NCBI GenBank assembly: GCA_039654915.1 | Contig: CM077599.1 | Span: 22,629,501 to 22,693,500 of the forward strand | Direction: 5' to 3' | Length of the DNA: 64,000 bases | Source: Aquilaria yunnanensis | Taxonomy: Eukaryota > Streptophyta > Magnoliopsida > Malvales > Thymelaeaceae | Part shown: piece after piece, positions 32,613-43,924 of the stretch | How the letters are laid out: the number at the start of each line of letters is the position of its first letter | Numbering within the stretch: the first letter of the stretch is position 1 | Made by a program: the position numbers and the translations under genes | The notes under the pieces: generated by a model | Told to the model about the DNA's origin: nothing | Database searches by the model: none | The model's input: the letters and a program-made list of their open reading frames with translations, nothing else

Positions 32613-33602
32613 ATTTTGGAAAGATCTCTGGGTAGGGAGTTTTAGTCTCAAAGATAAATTCAATAGGCTGTATAGGGCTGAGGAAAATGGTGAGTGCCTT
32701 GTTTTCAACAAAGGCACGTGGGTGGGGTCAGAGTGGGTCTGGTATTGGAGTTGGAGGAGGAGGTTAAGGGGGGTTGAAGTAGAGCAACTGACAGAACTCA
32801 TTTCCTTGTTATCCCATGTTTCCTTGTCAGCAGATGCGAAGGACGATTGGAGCTGGTCTCTAGACCCCGGTGGCTCATTCTCAGTGAGGAAACTTTCTTC
32901 CTTGTTGGATGTTGCATGCTTGCAGTCGGGGACCTCGCCACTCACTGCTACTTCCTGGATCTCGATGGTGCCTCAGAAAGTGAACCTGTGTGTCTGGAGA
33001 GCGGCCCAAGATCGGCTCCCAACCAAATTAAATCTGGTAACTAAAGGTGTGAAAATTGTGGATGTCAGCTGCCCTTTTTGCAGAACTGAACAGGAATCAG
33101 GCGATCACATCTTCGCTGGGTGTAACCTCTCATCCTGTCTTTGGAGAAAGGTCCGATCATGGTGGCATCTCTGTGGCCCGCCCCTGATAGATGTCAGGGA
33201 CGCCTTAATCAACACAGCAGCTCAGAGTCTCCCCTCCCACATTCAGAGGCTGTGGAAAGCGGTATGCTACACTACTTGCTGGATCCTTTGGAAATTCAGA
33301 AATAATTGCATTTTTCGAGACAGTCAGGTTGTAGAGATGCAGATGTTAGGCGATGTGCAATTTTACTCTTTCTTTTGGATTAGTCATAAGTGTAAAAAGA
33401 TTAATCTTGCCTGGGTGGATTGGCTGCTCAATCCCGCTCTTGCTTCTCTTTGTTGAAAGTAGTTTGGTAGGCTGGAGTGCTGAGAGGCGATGCTGGGCTG
33501 CTCTTCTTTTTAGAGAGCAGATGTGTATTCTCTTGCTTGCTTCTCGCTAGCTTCTGTACTCTTCTCTTTGCTTAATTTTATTCAGTAGCCGTTCAAAAAA
33601 AA
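32613..33602 (+). mobile_element. 5'-truncated LINE retrotransposon
   Basis: It keeps only the 3' end of the reverse-transcriptase frame and ends in an A-run (33594-33604). It is flanked by a duplication of about 14-16 bp, AAGTTAGAGCTAAAAA (32597-32612 and 33603-33618), typical of target-primed insertion. It sits in the last intron of the S28 pseudogene. Confidence 0.93.
32614..33456 (+). pseudogene. LINE reverse-transcriptase C-terminus with zf-RVT domain (5'-truncated)
   Basis: About 280 codons open from the truncation point to a stop, with no internal stop. It begins KFWKDLWVGSFSLKDKFNRL, a region found after the RT core in plant L1-like elements. It then shows DDWSWSLDPGGSFSVRKLSS and the zinc-binding zf-RVT block (NLCVWRAAQDRLPTKLNL, CPFC, DHIFAGC). 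The catalytic RT and endonuclease parts are missing, so the copy is dead on arrival. The open frame suggests a fairly recent insertion. Confidence 0.9.
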
Positions 33603-33651
33603 AAGTTAGAGCTAAAAAGTTAATTAATGGGCTGTAATTTTGGATTGGTAG

Positions 33652-33791
33652 GATCTCATTGCTTGGATATTATGTATGCGAGTGAGAGTGATCCGGAGTG
33701 GTTGGTAAACCAACGAGCAAGAGAAGTAAGCATCATGCAAGGATGGCTGACTAAATACCACGCCAATCTCAAGATATCGAAACACCATTAG
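33652..33791 (+). pseudogene. S28 prolyl-carboxypeptidase-like pseudogene, last exon
   Basis: Follows a TAG acceptor and encodes GSHCLDIMYASESDPEWLVN then QRAREVSIMQGWLTKY, the conserved S28 C-terminus with the catalytic histidine in GSHC. It ends at a natural-looking TAG (33789-33791). It is the only part of the gene without an obvious lesion. Confidence 0.9.
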
Positions 33792-35155
33792 ACTTATTTA
33801 ATATGAGCATAATTTTATTCTAAATCGATAATATTCTTTTACTTTTTTTATTATACATAGAGAAAAATCTGCACTTCATACTTACAATTAATTACGAGAT
33901 AGAAAATTTTATAATTTTTCAAATATAAATTTTTTTGACTAGGAGTTAATGTCCGATCCCTAGCTTATTTTCAACGAATTATATGCTAGAATTACGACAT
34001 TTTTACGTTTTCGCTCCTTTTTATATATACAATAAAACCTCTGTAGTTCATCCTTAAAATTATGATATCGCAAAAAGTCATAATTTTTTCAAATATAATT
34101 TTTTCCGACTAGGAGATGATGCTCGATCCATAGTTAGTCTATTAAATGGCTCAAGTTCATTTCCTTTTCTAAATTAGAGAAAAATAAAATTGAAACTCAC
34201 AATTTTTTCCCGAAATTAAAATTTCTCTTCTTCATAAAAGTTAAAAGAAAAACAAAAAAGTGATTTTCATAGTTAGGCTGGACCCAGATATCTTATAAAT
34301 TTTTGGTAAGCCCAACCTTGATCTTCTGAATTATGTTTCTCCACTAACTAAGGACTTTCAATGGGCCAACCTGCACTTTTACCGCTTTGCTAGGCTGCAT
34401 AAAATCGGCCTGGTACTATGATTGCAGTTTAACGAAGGGGCCATCAAATCATTAGGCCCAGTTTGTTTTGTAACAACATGGCTCAACAAACGTGTTTCCC
34501 TGCACCATATCGGGTCCGGCGCGCTGGTAGTGCTCGCGGCAAACTCAATTTTGAAAAATACCAAATAGCCCCTGCTCCTCACCTCGTTCCCCATTCTATA
34601 CCTGACCCATACACCCTTCAACCCTTCGTAAACCGCTCTAGCATCCGACCGTTGTATGATGGATTCAATACCTCCTCTATTGCCTGATTTGAGCACAGAC
34701 TGTGTTATTAGCTGGCCTTAGTGTGTGAAGCTTAGCCACCCCCTCTGTTGTGAGACGAGAGCCTAAGGGTGCAGAGCAGTGGCTGCCGAAGGTGGTGGGG
34801 CGGAGCAATTATTTTTTAGTAATATTGCAGGCATCCATTTTAGAGCGCTCTAGTTTAGTGTACCAATTAGGTCCACATCTGATTTACTTCACTAGGCTAG
34901 CCCAACCTAGCAGCATTTTATGATAGACTGTGATTGTGAACTTTAATAGAGTATTATTTACAAACAAACTAGAACCTACAGTTAAAAATAGAAATAACGT
35001 AAAATAATTACATTCTATGCATAGTCTTACAAAAATTTTAAATAATGCCAATGTTAGACATCATCTTCTGAACCGAATTTCCGACCCCTTTAGCAAAGCA
35101 AAATCAAGGATAAATTTGTATGAAATCGGTGTTCGAGAGTATATAGCATACATGG
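33792..35155 (+). other. 3' flank of the S28 pseudogene, no gene recognised
   Basis: AT-rich DNA. Two related stretches of about 80 bp at 33900-33970 and 34075-34140 share TCAAATATAA and GACTAGGAG. The part at about 34900-35090 matches the flank of pseudogene copy 2 at 48362-48580 (CAGCATTTTAT, AATTTTAAATAATG), so it belongs to the duplicated segment. Confidence 0.6.
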
Positions 35156-35159
35156 TTTC

Positions 35160-35665
35160 AAACCTTCAACATCCATTGTAAGTCGGTCCTAAACCTTCAT
35201 TTTGTTTTAAAATGGACTCAAACCTTTATAATTCATTACATATTGAGTCATAATAGAATGCAGACACAAAAGCTCAATTTACAGAGAGGAAAAATTAAGA
35301 GTTTAAATGGTCTATTGTCTGATAAAAATTGTGACACAATTTAAATTTATGGGGAAACATTTACTTAACAGATTAAATTAGAATTTTGAAAAGTTAATGT
35401 CAGATAATTCGTGAAAGTTAACGAATTTAAACTGTTTAGAGACTGTCTTCAAATAAATTTTAATTATCTTTCATAATTTTTTAATAATTAATGAACAATT
35501 ATAACTATTAATTTTTTGTCTCTATAAATCGGGTTTTATGTCTTCTTGTAGTTAATGACCAATATACAATGAATTATAAAGGTTTAAGACCAATTGGAAA
35601 TGAAATGAAAGTTAAGAACTAATTTATAATGATATTTAAATGTTTAGGGACCGTTAGAACTATTA
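35160..35665. mobile_element. Probable MITE with long imperfect inverted repeats
   Basis: The left arm contains AAACCTTTATAATTCATTAC (about 35222-35245) and the right arm contains its reverse complement with few changes, AATGAATTATAAAGGTTTAA (about 35568-35590). Similarity extends over about 65 bp per arm. I could not identify a target duplication. The sequence is absent from the paralogous flank near 48580. Confidence 0.5.
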
Positions 35666-35730
35666 AACCTAGAGTTCCAAGTACATGTGGCCATGCAATA
35701 ACATCCAGCTATTGAAGCCTTTACATGGTG

Positions 35731-37123
35731 TGAAAATTATGAAAATGCACCTAGGTGCTTGTGCACCTACTAGATGACGTTTGGGTTCAGTTAATTTTAG
35801 ATTTAAAAGGAAACTTGAATTAATTAGGATAAATTCACAATTTTTTGTGATAATTATCACTAATTTTCCATTTGCAAATTAGTAAATTTAGTAATTATCA
35901 TTCAATTCCCGCAATTTTCTTTCTCTCCCACTAGTATTCTTTTTTTTTTTCTTTTCATTTTGCTTTTGATCGTCCCCATTCTTTGTCTCTTTGCTCCTCT
36001 CTAACACTCCCAATAGCTTTCTAAATAACAGATCTTCTTAATTGATTGCTACTTTATTCGTTTCATGGGTTTTTCTTTTCTGGTATTACTTCTCTTAACT
36101 TGATCGATTTGTTCCTCAACTTGTGTGTTTCCTTGTGATCGCGAAGGGTGGTAGCTGCGGGGCTTTCGTGTGAAGAAGACCAAGATTTGTTTCAGCGTTC
36201 TATCGCGATGACACAAGATCCATCCAGATTTCCAAGATTTGTTCGCCATTCAGGGAGTCAATGGTGCGAAAGTGTAACAAAAAGCATTTGAAGGCAAAAA
36301 TGGCAAACAATGGTAGTTTAGATGAAGATTTGACAAAGAAACAAAAGGTGCGTATGATCCTAGATTTTTTTAAAAGGAACACAAATATGTATATGATATA
36401 TGTATTTTTTTGGGTTTTTAATGTATGCTTCTGGTTTGCAAAGAACACAAATATTTGTGCATGTTTCAGGATTTTATTTGTATGATTCTAGTTTGTAAAA
36501 GACACAAATATATATGTATGATTCTGAGCTTTCTTTGTATGATTCTAGTTTGCAAACAAAGCACATATATTTATATATATTTCTGAGTTTTATTTGTATG
36601 ATTATAGGTTTTATTTATCTTTTTTTGTGTTTTATTTGTATGCTTTTGGATTTTTTTTTTGTTTGGTTCTAGATTTTATTTTATGATTCTGGGTTTTATG
36701 AGTTTCTATTATACGAAATTGGATATTCTTTAAAACATCTAATGAAAACTCTCCATAAATGAAACTGAATTCTTTATGTATTAAACTGACAACCAATTGT
36801 ATGAAACTGATATTTAAATATATGCCACGATCTGAACATATTTGGTTATGTGAAAAAACTGTATGAATAAACTCATTTTTAAATAATTACCATATTTATC
36901 ATATTATATTTATTTGTTTCATTAGTATTATCTTTCCAAATGATTTCAAATTTAAAACTTTCCCATAGTTAAAAATTTGAATAAGGTTAATATATTCCAT
37001 AAATATCCTAATTAAATATATCTTATCCTAAGAAGTAAAAGTTACCATTTATACTTAAAACTAACAGAATCCTAATGGTGTTAAGTAGGTGCTTGTGCAC
37101 CTAGGTGCATAGTCTTAAGGCTC
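35731..37123. mobile_element. Mutator-like non-autonomous element (1.39 kb)
   Basis: The inverted ends contain ATGCACCTAGGTGC and GCACCTAGGTGCAT, within imperfect arms of about 40 bp. A 9-bp duplication TACATGGTG flanks it (35722-35730 and 37124-37132), the size typical of MULEs. The second copy of the locus has one TACATGGT at about 54213. The interior has a short frame (36261-36485) that I do not recognise. Confidence 0.8.
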
Positions 37124-37430
37124 TACATGGTGGTAGGTTCTTCGATCGGTCAACAAACAAATAATTACTTGTTTTTGTATATTCTTCATCAAATACAAAT
37201 ATAAAATGGAAAAGGATGATGAAATGAGAATTTCATAATTAATATAAACAAAAATACTGATGTCGTCTTGTTGGCATCCTAGATTGCAAATTGAGGGGTA
37301 GGATTTTATAAATGATAACAAAGCACTTGTTATATATGCTTTAGGCCTGATTGGACCAAACTTAGTTCATTATTTTGGGCAATTTTCCATTGGAAAATAT
37401 ATTTTACTTTGTCAAATTAGTTATGAGGAG

Positions 37431-40255
37431 TAGAAGTGGGCGACGGGTCAAGTTGACTTGGACCAGCTAGGCTTTGGTCAAGGTCAAGGAGGACCAAACA
37501 CGAATCGGTTTCAGACGGCCCGATCTCGGATTGGTCATGGGGTAGGTTTAGGGCTGTCTTAAGATTTTTTTTTAAGTAATGACTTAATTTTGTATTTAAT
37601 ATTTATTTTTAAAGAAAAACACTACGACTAGTGTAATTTTTATTAAGTAAAAAAGTCAAACGGAACTTACAAACAACTTAAATAGACCTTCCATCTTGAA
37701 AATGGTAAAACGTTCCAAAAATTATCAAAGATTAAAACGTATGATCTATACTTAACAACATAGTCAGATCAAATACAAACTAAATATAATAAGGTAAAAT
37801 TAAAAAAAAAAACAAACAAACCTCATCATCGGATACTACCTCATCGTTGGAGCTCTTTTTGTCTTGTTTGTGGAGCGCTGCAAGGCCCAAATCTTGGTTA
37901 CATATACAGACTTCCATAGCCTCCGGTATCAATTTTAATCATTTCTCTGATATTACTCATTTTCCTGCACCAATCACTGCCTCAGATACTACTGTGGAAA
38001 TCAGAATAGCAAGAATCTCCTACGAGATTGTTGACAATATGGAAACCTTAATTTTTTTTCCACCACTCCAATATGTCAACGTCGCTTGGCTTAAATGATA
38101 TGTTGAGGTAGTCATCAACCTCAGCTACACTCGAAATCATCGGTCAGAGACATTTGAGTATTTGGCGGGCCGGGATGAATCTTGATGACATTAATCTCCT
38201 AAGAGACTCAGTTTGAAGAGTTTCAGATCTTATCTTATCTGCATGCCTCTCATAATATAACTTACACAAAGAATGCACGTTCTCGAAAGCAATAGCATAT
38301 ATAGCAAAAATATTTATATAAGACATTTCTAAATAAGTATGATAAATGCCATTAAGCAATGTAGCCATGCCTATTATTTTCATGTACTGAAGCCACTTCG
38401 CCCACATGGTTTCGACCGCCAGTTTCAAAACCCCATCATTTTTCAACTGACCTAAAGTATATGTAATATTCACTAGATGAAGCAAAACTTGATGAATTGT
38501 TGGGTAATAAATACCAAATAAAAATTCAGTTGTCTCACAAAAAAAACTTAAGCAATTCACTAGATTTTGAATTTTTTTTCCAAACTTTAATGGTAAGGAA
38601 TTCACAACTCATCTTTATATTCATGAAATGTGTTAACAAATTTACATATGGATATGTATCTTGCAACACTAAATAAGTGGAGTTTCAGCAGATTGGACAA
38701 TTCAATTTAAACAATTTCTAAGAAATACAGTGGATTTTGATTCCAAAAAATGACAATGAATTTTTAATAGGGACAATTTCATTTTACAAAAATTTTAAAC
38801 CCTTTTGTACGCAAAGGTTTAAAATGTGACACATGTATCTAACGTGAAATAATGCACCTTCAAAAGGTGGTTTCAGTTGTTGACTTAAAAGGTGAGCAAT
38901 AATATCATTTTTTGATGCATTGTTAAATGAAATGCACAGAACCTTATCAGCATAATAATAATCACGTAAAGTTTTTAAGATGCAATTATATATATAATAA
39001 CCAGTATGATCAGTTTCAATGACCATAAATGAGAAAATACATTTTTTAATTACCCAGTCAAAATCAATCCAATGAGTAATTACACAATAATATAAATAAC
39101 CTATGGGTGACATTTACATATTAGAAGTAAATGTCACACAATAATCAAGAGTAGACAAATAGTCTTGTAAATTTGATTCACCGGCTTCAAATAGCTTAAA
39201 GCTTTCATTCCTAGCCATTTTCCTAAAAACTTTTCTAAATGCAGGATTTATTTATGATCTAATTCAAAATTCTATGTGCACATCTTCAGCTTGTGAAAAA
39301 AGGTTCTTTGATAAGCATCATCTAATTTATCATGTCTTTTCTATAAGATTGTTAGTTAAATCGAAATATACCTAACCCGTTGGTTGGGCTCCTAAGTTGC
39401 GTTTGTTTTCTAGAATTAGCGGCGACACTGGGAAGGACATTAGCATGCTGATTTTCTATATGATGCCGCAATGTTCCGGTGCTAGAATTTTTTTTGTACG
39501 CTAATTTTTTTCCTACAATGTTTGCACTTCTTATACCTCATCTATCCTTCCCAAACAACATCATAATGCTCAAGCCGTTAGCCTCTAGGATATGCCTTGT
39601 GCTTAGCTTTCCTCCACATCGGGTTGACAGCTTATCAACATTGATTGTGTTAATGGATCTGCAGCCAGCGTCGCATCCACTTCTTCAACATCATTTTCCA
39701 ATAACTGATCATCAAGACCCGAAACATAATTTGTCATATTGATTAAGTCATCGTCATGCAACTCCTTAATTGAGATGCTTTTATCGGCCAGCCGAGATTG
39801 GCGATAGAATAAACCTTGGAGGTCGGTGGTGCGAGATGAAGAAGTCTCTGTTGACTTGCTTTTTCCTCTTGAAGCCATGAGTGATGAAATAATAATAATG
39901 ATTTGGAAAAAATTAGGAGGAGATTAGGAAAAAATTAAGAAAAGATTAGCAAAAAAGTTAAAGAAAGTAGCATAAATGCTTAAAATAATATAGTAAATGA
40001 GGAAGGGAGATTAAATTTTGGTGTAAAGATAGGGTGGAAATGATCTTCCCATTTATAAGGGAGAACCAAAAACTCCTCAAAATATAGTTGTTAGGAGGGG
40101 TGAAATTGGAAATTTGGAGCAAAAATTAAGTAGAAAACGTTGGAGGACTAAGGCCGTCATTAACCAATTTTTTTTTTCAAAAGTCTACCAAAAAGCCATT
40201 TTTTTAACTATTGGGCTCAGACCAGACTGGCTGAGCCGGGCCTAGTCCATGACTA
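37431..40255 (-). mobile_element. Decayed autonomous hAT transposon
   Basis: It starts TAGAAGTGGGCGACGGGTCA, close to the TAGGGGTGGGCAAC-type end of many plant hAT elements. The right end near CCGGGCCTAGTCCATGACTA is degenerate and the 8-bp duplication is no longer clear. It encodes the antisense transposase remnant listed separately. It is absent from the paralogous site near 54470. Confidence 0.7.
37830..39878 (-). pseudogene. hAT transposase pseudogene (BED zinc-finger / RNase H-like / dimerisation type)
   Basis: On the - strand from 39878 downwards: an N-terminal part (MASRGKSKSTETSSSRTTDL) and remnants of a BED-type zinc finger (CKHC-like, around 39500). The core block at 39113-38784 (THWIDFDWVIKK, LCISFNNASKNDIIAHLL, HVRYMCHILNLCVQ) matches the hAT transposase. 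A DUF4413-type segment follows at 38605-38144 (YYPTIHQVLLHL, MWAKWLQYMK). A damaged C-terminal dimerisation region lies at about 38100-37840 (DILEWWKKN, MEVCICNQD). Many stops and frameshifts; it is clearly inactive. Confidence 0.82.
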
Positions 40256-40278
40256 AAGGTGGTTTTGGGTTTGATGTT

Positions 40279-42283
40279 TGTTGATAGAATGGACATATAG
40301 TAGATTATTGTATTTCTCTAGGATGAAACTTTTATTATTTGCTATTTAATGATCATTTGATGTTCTTTTCATGGATTTTGCCCATCTTGTGTTACCTATT
40401 CTTATACTAAACGTATGCGTATTGAATGACCACTTTACACAAAGCACAATCCCACTTAGTTCTTGAGAAAAAAAAAGAAGGGGGTGGAAATGAAGGATAA
40501 AGTATAATGGGTATTGTTGATTAGAGATAATCTATGAGTTCATTAGGTGTTTAGAAGGAGGTTAAAGCTAAATCCACCTTGTATTAAAGCATAAGCTTGA
40601 GAAATACCTTGCTTGATTCTAGGTGAGTAAAGACTTAGCTTGAAAAAGTGGGTTTTTGAACTTAGGGCATCCACACCACACAAGGGGTAAATGTCCTAGA
40701 GCTACATTTGACTTGGATAGCAAGTAATATGGTGGATTCCTAAGGAGATAATCTTCATACTTTAAGCACTTTAGTTTAGTCTTCCTTAGCAACTCGTGCA
40801 TTTATTTAGCTTATCATTTTAGAGTTTACTAGGTAGTTAATGAGGTCATTCATCTTTGTTCTTTACTCTTCATTTACACATTCACTCAATTAGCATTAAG
40901 TCTTATGTGTTTCATTCATTCCCTTTTCCTTAATTGTTTAAGTGGCTTGAGTAGTTAGGATTCAATTTCTTGGCAGGATCACACTATCCCTTAGGATGAT
41001 ACCCTTATTTGCCTTTGCACACGACGGAATCGTACGTTTATGAGTGATTAGGGGTTAAAAATTATAAACTCTTGTTTTTATGACAAAGTTTTTAGCACCG
41101 TTGCTGAAGATGTGATTTGATTTTACCGTGGATATCAAGTTGTTGGTTACTCTTGCCTACTTGTTCATTTTTCTTGTATTTAGTTGTTCTTTTCTTTTTC
41201 TTTGTAGGTTCTTCTAGTGCATGACCCAAAACTCTTGCTTTCATTTGGTATCGCTTGATCCGGAGATTGAAAGGAGCTTAAGAGAACTTTGTTTGAAAAA
41301 AAAGGTTGTTGTTGAAGAAAAAGGCTTTAGTGCTTCACGTTCCGTCAACATGGAAGAAAATTTAGGAGACAACATGAATAATTTAGGAAGGGAAGGAAAT
41401 GCAAATCCTATAAATTTTAATGGTGAAAATGAAGTTATAGACAATGGACATGGAAGAGGTAATGGCAATGGTGCAAGGAGAAGGGGTAGATCGGTACTCA
41501 ACTACTTTAGACCTCAAAGGTTGGTGGATCAAGACAATATGATTAGGTTAGTGTCGCTTCCTGGTCAGGCTTTCATGATTCTTAGCCATGTTTTTTAACT
41601 AGTTAAGGCACATCCTTTTGGGTGAGCCATTGATGAAGACCTGAACAACCACATTAAGAGGTTTGTTCGCTTATAGGACACATTTAACTTGGAGGGCATG
41701 AGTGAGGATGCAAAAAGAATGAGACTTTTCCCCTTTTCTCTTGTGGATGAAGCTATGGAGTGGTTTGAGAATTTGGAGCCTACCTCGATCTACACATGGC
41801 AAGATTTATATGATGCTTTTATTCTGAGGTTTTTCACTTCTCAAAAAGCCTTTAAGCTTAATAACAAGTTATTGGCTTTTCGGCAAAATGAATGGGAGTC
41901 ACTAGCAGAGGCATGGATGTACTTTAAAAGGATGGTGAAGAGGGTTCTAAAACAAAATATTGATCAAGCTCATCAAGTCCACCTCTTCTACCTGTGCATT
42001 TATTTAGCTTATCATCTTAGAGTTTAGTAGGTAATTAGTGAGGTCATTCATCTTTGTTCTTTACTCTTTATTAACACATTCACTTAATTAGCCTTAAGTC
42101 TTACGTGTTTCATTTATTCCCTTTTCCTTAATAGTTTCGGTGGCTTAAGTAGTTATGATTCAATTTCTTGGTAGGATCACACTATCCCTTGGGACGATAC
42201 CCTTATTCGCCTTTGCACACGACGGAATCGTATGTTTGTGAGTGATTAAGGGCTAAAAATTATAAACTTTTGTTTTCACGACA
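40279..42283 (+). mobile_element. Truncated Athila-like Ty3/gypsy retroelement
   Basis: A left LTR (about 40279-41085) is followed by a decayed primer-binding site, TTTTTAGCACCGTTGCTGAA, resembling the TTTTTGGCGCCGTTGCCGGG site of Athila-type elements. A gag remnant comes next, then at about 41996-42283 only the last 288 bp of the right LTR. The two LTR parts share TGCATTTATTTAGCTTATCA and end in TATGACA or CACGACA. The pol region and the start of the right LTR are deleted. A clear 5-bp duplication was not found. Confidence 0.8.
41221..41995 (+). pseudogene. Athila-like gag pseudogene
   Basis: Two pieces: an N-terminal part with GNGNGARRRGRSVLNYFRPQ, then, after stops and a frameshift around 41600-41690, a Retrotrans_gag core (RLFPFSLVDEAMEWFENLEP, YTWQDLYDAFILRFF, ESLAEAWMYFKRM). 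Gag packages element RNA; this copy is broken by internal stops and by the deletion that joins it to the LTR. Confidence 0.82.
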
Positions 42284-42489
42284 CTTCTATACTTGCTTTC
42301 TAGTTCAGTGTTTGAATTTATTTCAGTTAATCTTAAATTGATATGTGTTAGGTGCTTTTTAATTTAGCTGCAAGTAATGGGTTCATCACACTTGACTATT
42401 AATATTCTAACGATAATGAATGGGTTGCTAGAGATCTTATAGACACTAAACCTGCAATGAAAGACATGTTTAAGGGAAAAGTTATTTTA

Positions 42490-43924
42490 GGGGTAAAATC
42501 CAAATTTGGTCTCCTCCATTGTGGGATCATCCTAAAGTGGTCCATTAACTTTTTTTCATTCTCTTAAAGTCCCATAACTCAACTAGCATATCCTATTTCG
42601 ATCCATACCATCAGTTTTGGCATTAGTTTTGATGGAATTTGCTACATGACACCTGTTACCTTCATGGTGGGTCCAAACTGTCATCTGGATGACTATACTA
42701 GAAAAACAAGAAACTTTAAGTTAAAATTGACACAAATAAATAATCATAAGAACTTCAAGTGTAAATAAGCACAAAATCGTCTTCTTTCTTTTTCACCAAA
42801 TTTTCATAGCGGTTCCAGCAGCCTCGTTCATGGTTTGGCGCGCCGCAGATGAATCCTCTGCTACTAAACCTGTATGCACACCATCGTTGATGGTTCCCAG
42901 GAAAGGTTGTTCCAATTCGAATTCTTTGCCACTAAACTCGTACTCGATTGTTGCACACGAAAGGTAACTTACCTGACATGAATTGAATTGGATTTTTCTC
43001 ATATTCTTCTTCAGCCCAGTGCGTCCAATACCCTCAAACTAGGTGGCCAATATGTTCACTACTGGACCAATTACTTTCGATTTCAAGATCTACTGTGTCA
43101 CCATGTTCGCCAGTATCATACCTAGCCTGCCGGTGTCCTGCACAACTGCCTCCTTCTGATGAACCAAAGTTGGGTCTAGCGAACCAGGCATACATAGATT
43201 GCTAGAATCGTTGGATCCTTTCTTGTAAACCAAACCGATTGGTTTCTCTCCCATGCTTTGGTTGCTGTAAAGTGAAACTTCAGCAAAATGGATTTTGTTG
43301 TGGAAAATCGTGTAGCTAAGGAAGTCCTGATCTAGAATTCCTCCGTTTATAGTCATGATCCAAGGTGCCATGTTAGCCTAGGAGTTCTTCATATGGCCGT
43401 TTTTCTCAATAGAGTAGGAGGCGAGAATGCCCTTCTCCATGGCGGCGAACTCACTGATGTGATGGTTTCATGGTAATATGAAGATAATCCATTACTGAGA
43501 GAGAGCTTATGGCTAAAATCTAGGGTGGACCCTGGTGTTGAGCACCCCAATGCGAATAGATGGTGAGCAGATGATGATTCAGCTCAGTGGACAGTAAGCA
43601 GATGAACGGACGGTGAAAAGGTGGACAGAGGATGAAATTTGGGTTAATTAATCTTTTAAGTCTAAAAAATTATTTGTCTGTATCAATTCTACCCTAACAT
43701 TTATTATTCTTCTGATTTTGTCACTTATTGTCATAAAAGAGTATGTCATTTGACAATTCAGATGTTGCATAGGCAATTTTCATCCAAATTAATTACTAAA
43801 TTGATAGTAAGGATCAAAATAGAACATACTAGTTGAGTTAAGGGACTTTCAAAGGACGAAAAAAAGTTAAGGGACTACTTTGGGATGATCGTAAAAGTTA
43901 AGTGATCAAATTTGGATTTTACGC
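42490..43924. mobile_element. Pack-MULE-like element with long inverted repeats
   Basis: The left arm GGGGTAAAATCCAAATTTGG and right arm CAAATTTGGATTTTACGC begin inverted repeats of about 120 bp that include ACTCAACTAG and GGGACT-type blocks. Flanking 9-mers GTTATTTTA and AATACTTAA may be a decayed target duplication. The paralogous locus near 54715 lacks the element. The interior carries subtilase fragments on the - strand. Confidence 0.65.
42890..43440 (-). pseudogene. Subtilisin-like protease (SBT-type) gene fragment
   Basis: On the - strand from 43440: MEKGILASYSIEKNGHMKNS, a stop, then MAPWIMTINGGILDQDFL, SLYSNQSMGEKP and NLCMPGSLDPTLVH, GMILANMVTQ, then VIGPVVNILAT and IQFN. These match, in order, consecutive blocks of plant subtilases (AxEKGI/GNxGP, APWxxTVGAGTxDRDF, PGSLDP, GMILAN, VxGPGVNILA, TxFN). 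There are several in-frame stops, and gaps where family segments were deleted. The catalytic Ser region (GTSMS) is not recognisable. Subtilases are extracellular serine proteases; this is a dead fragment. Confidence 0.8.
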
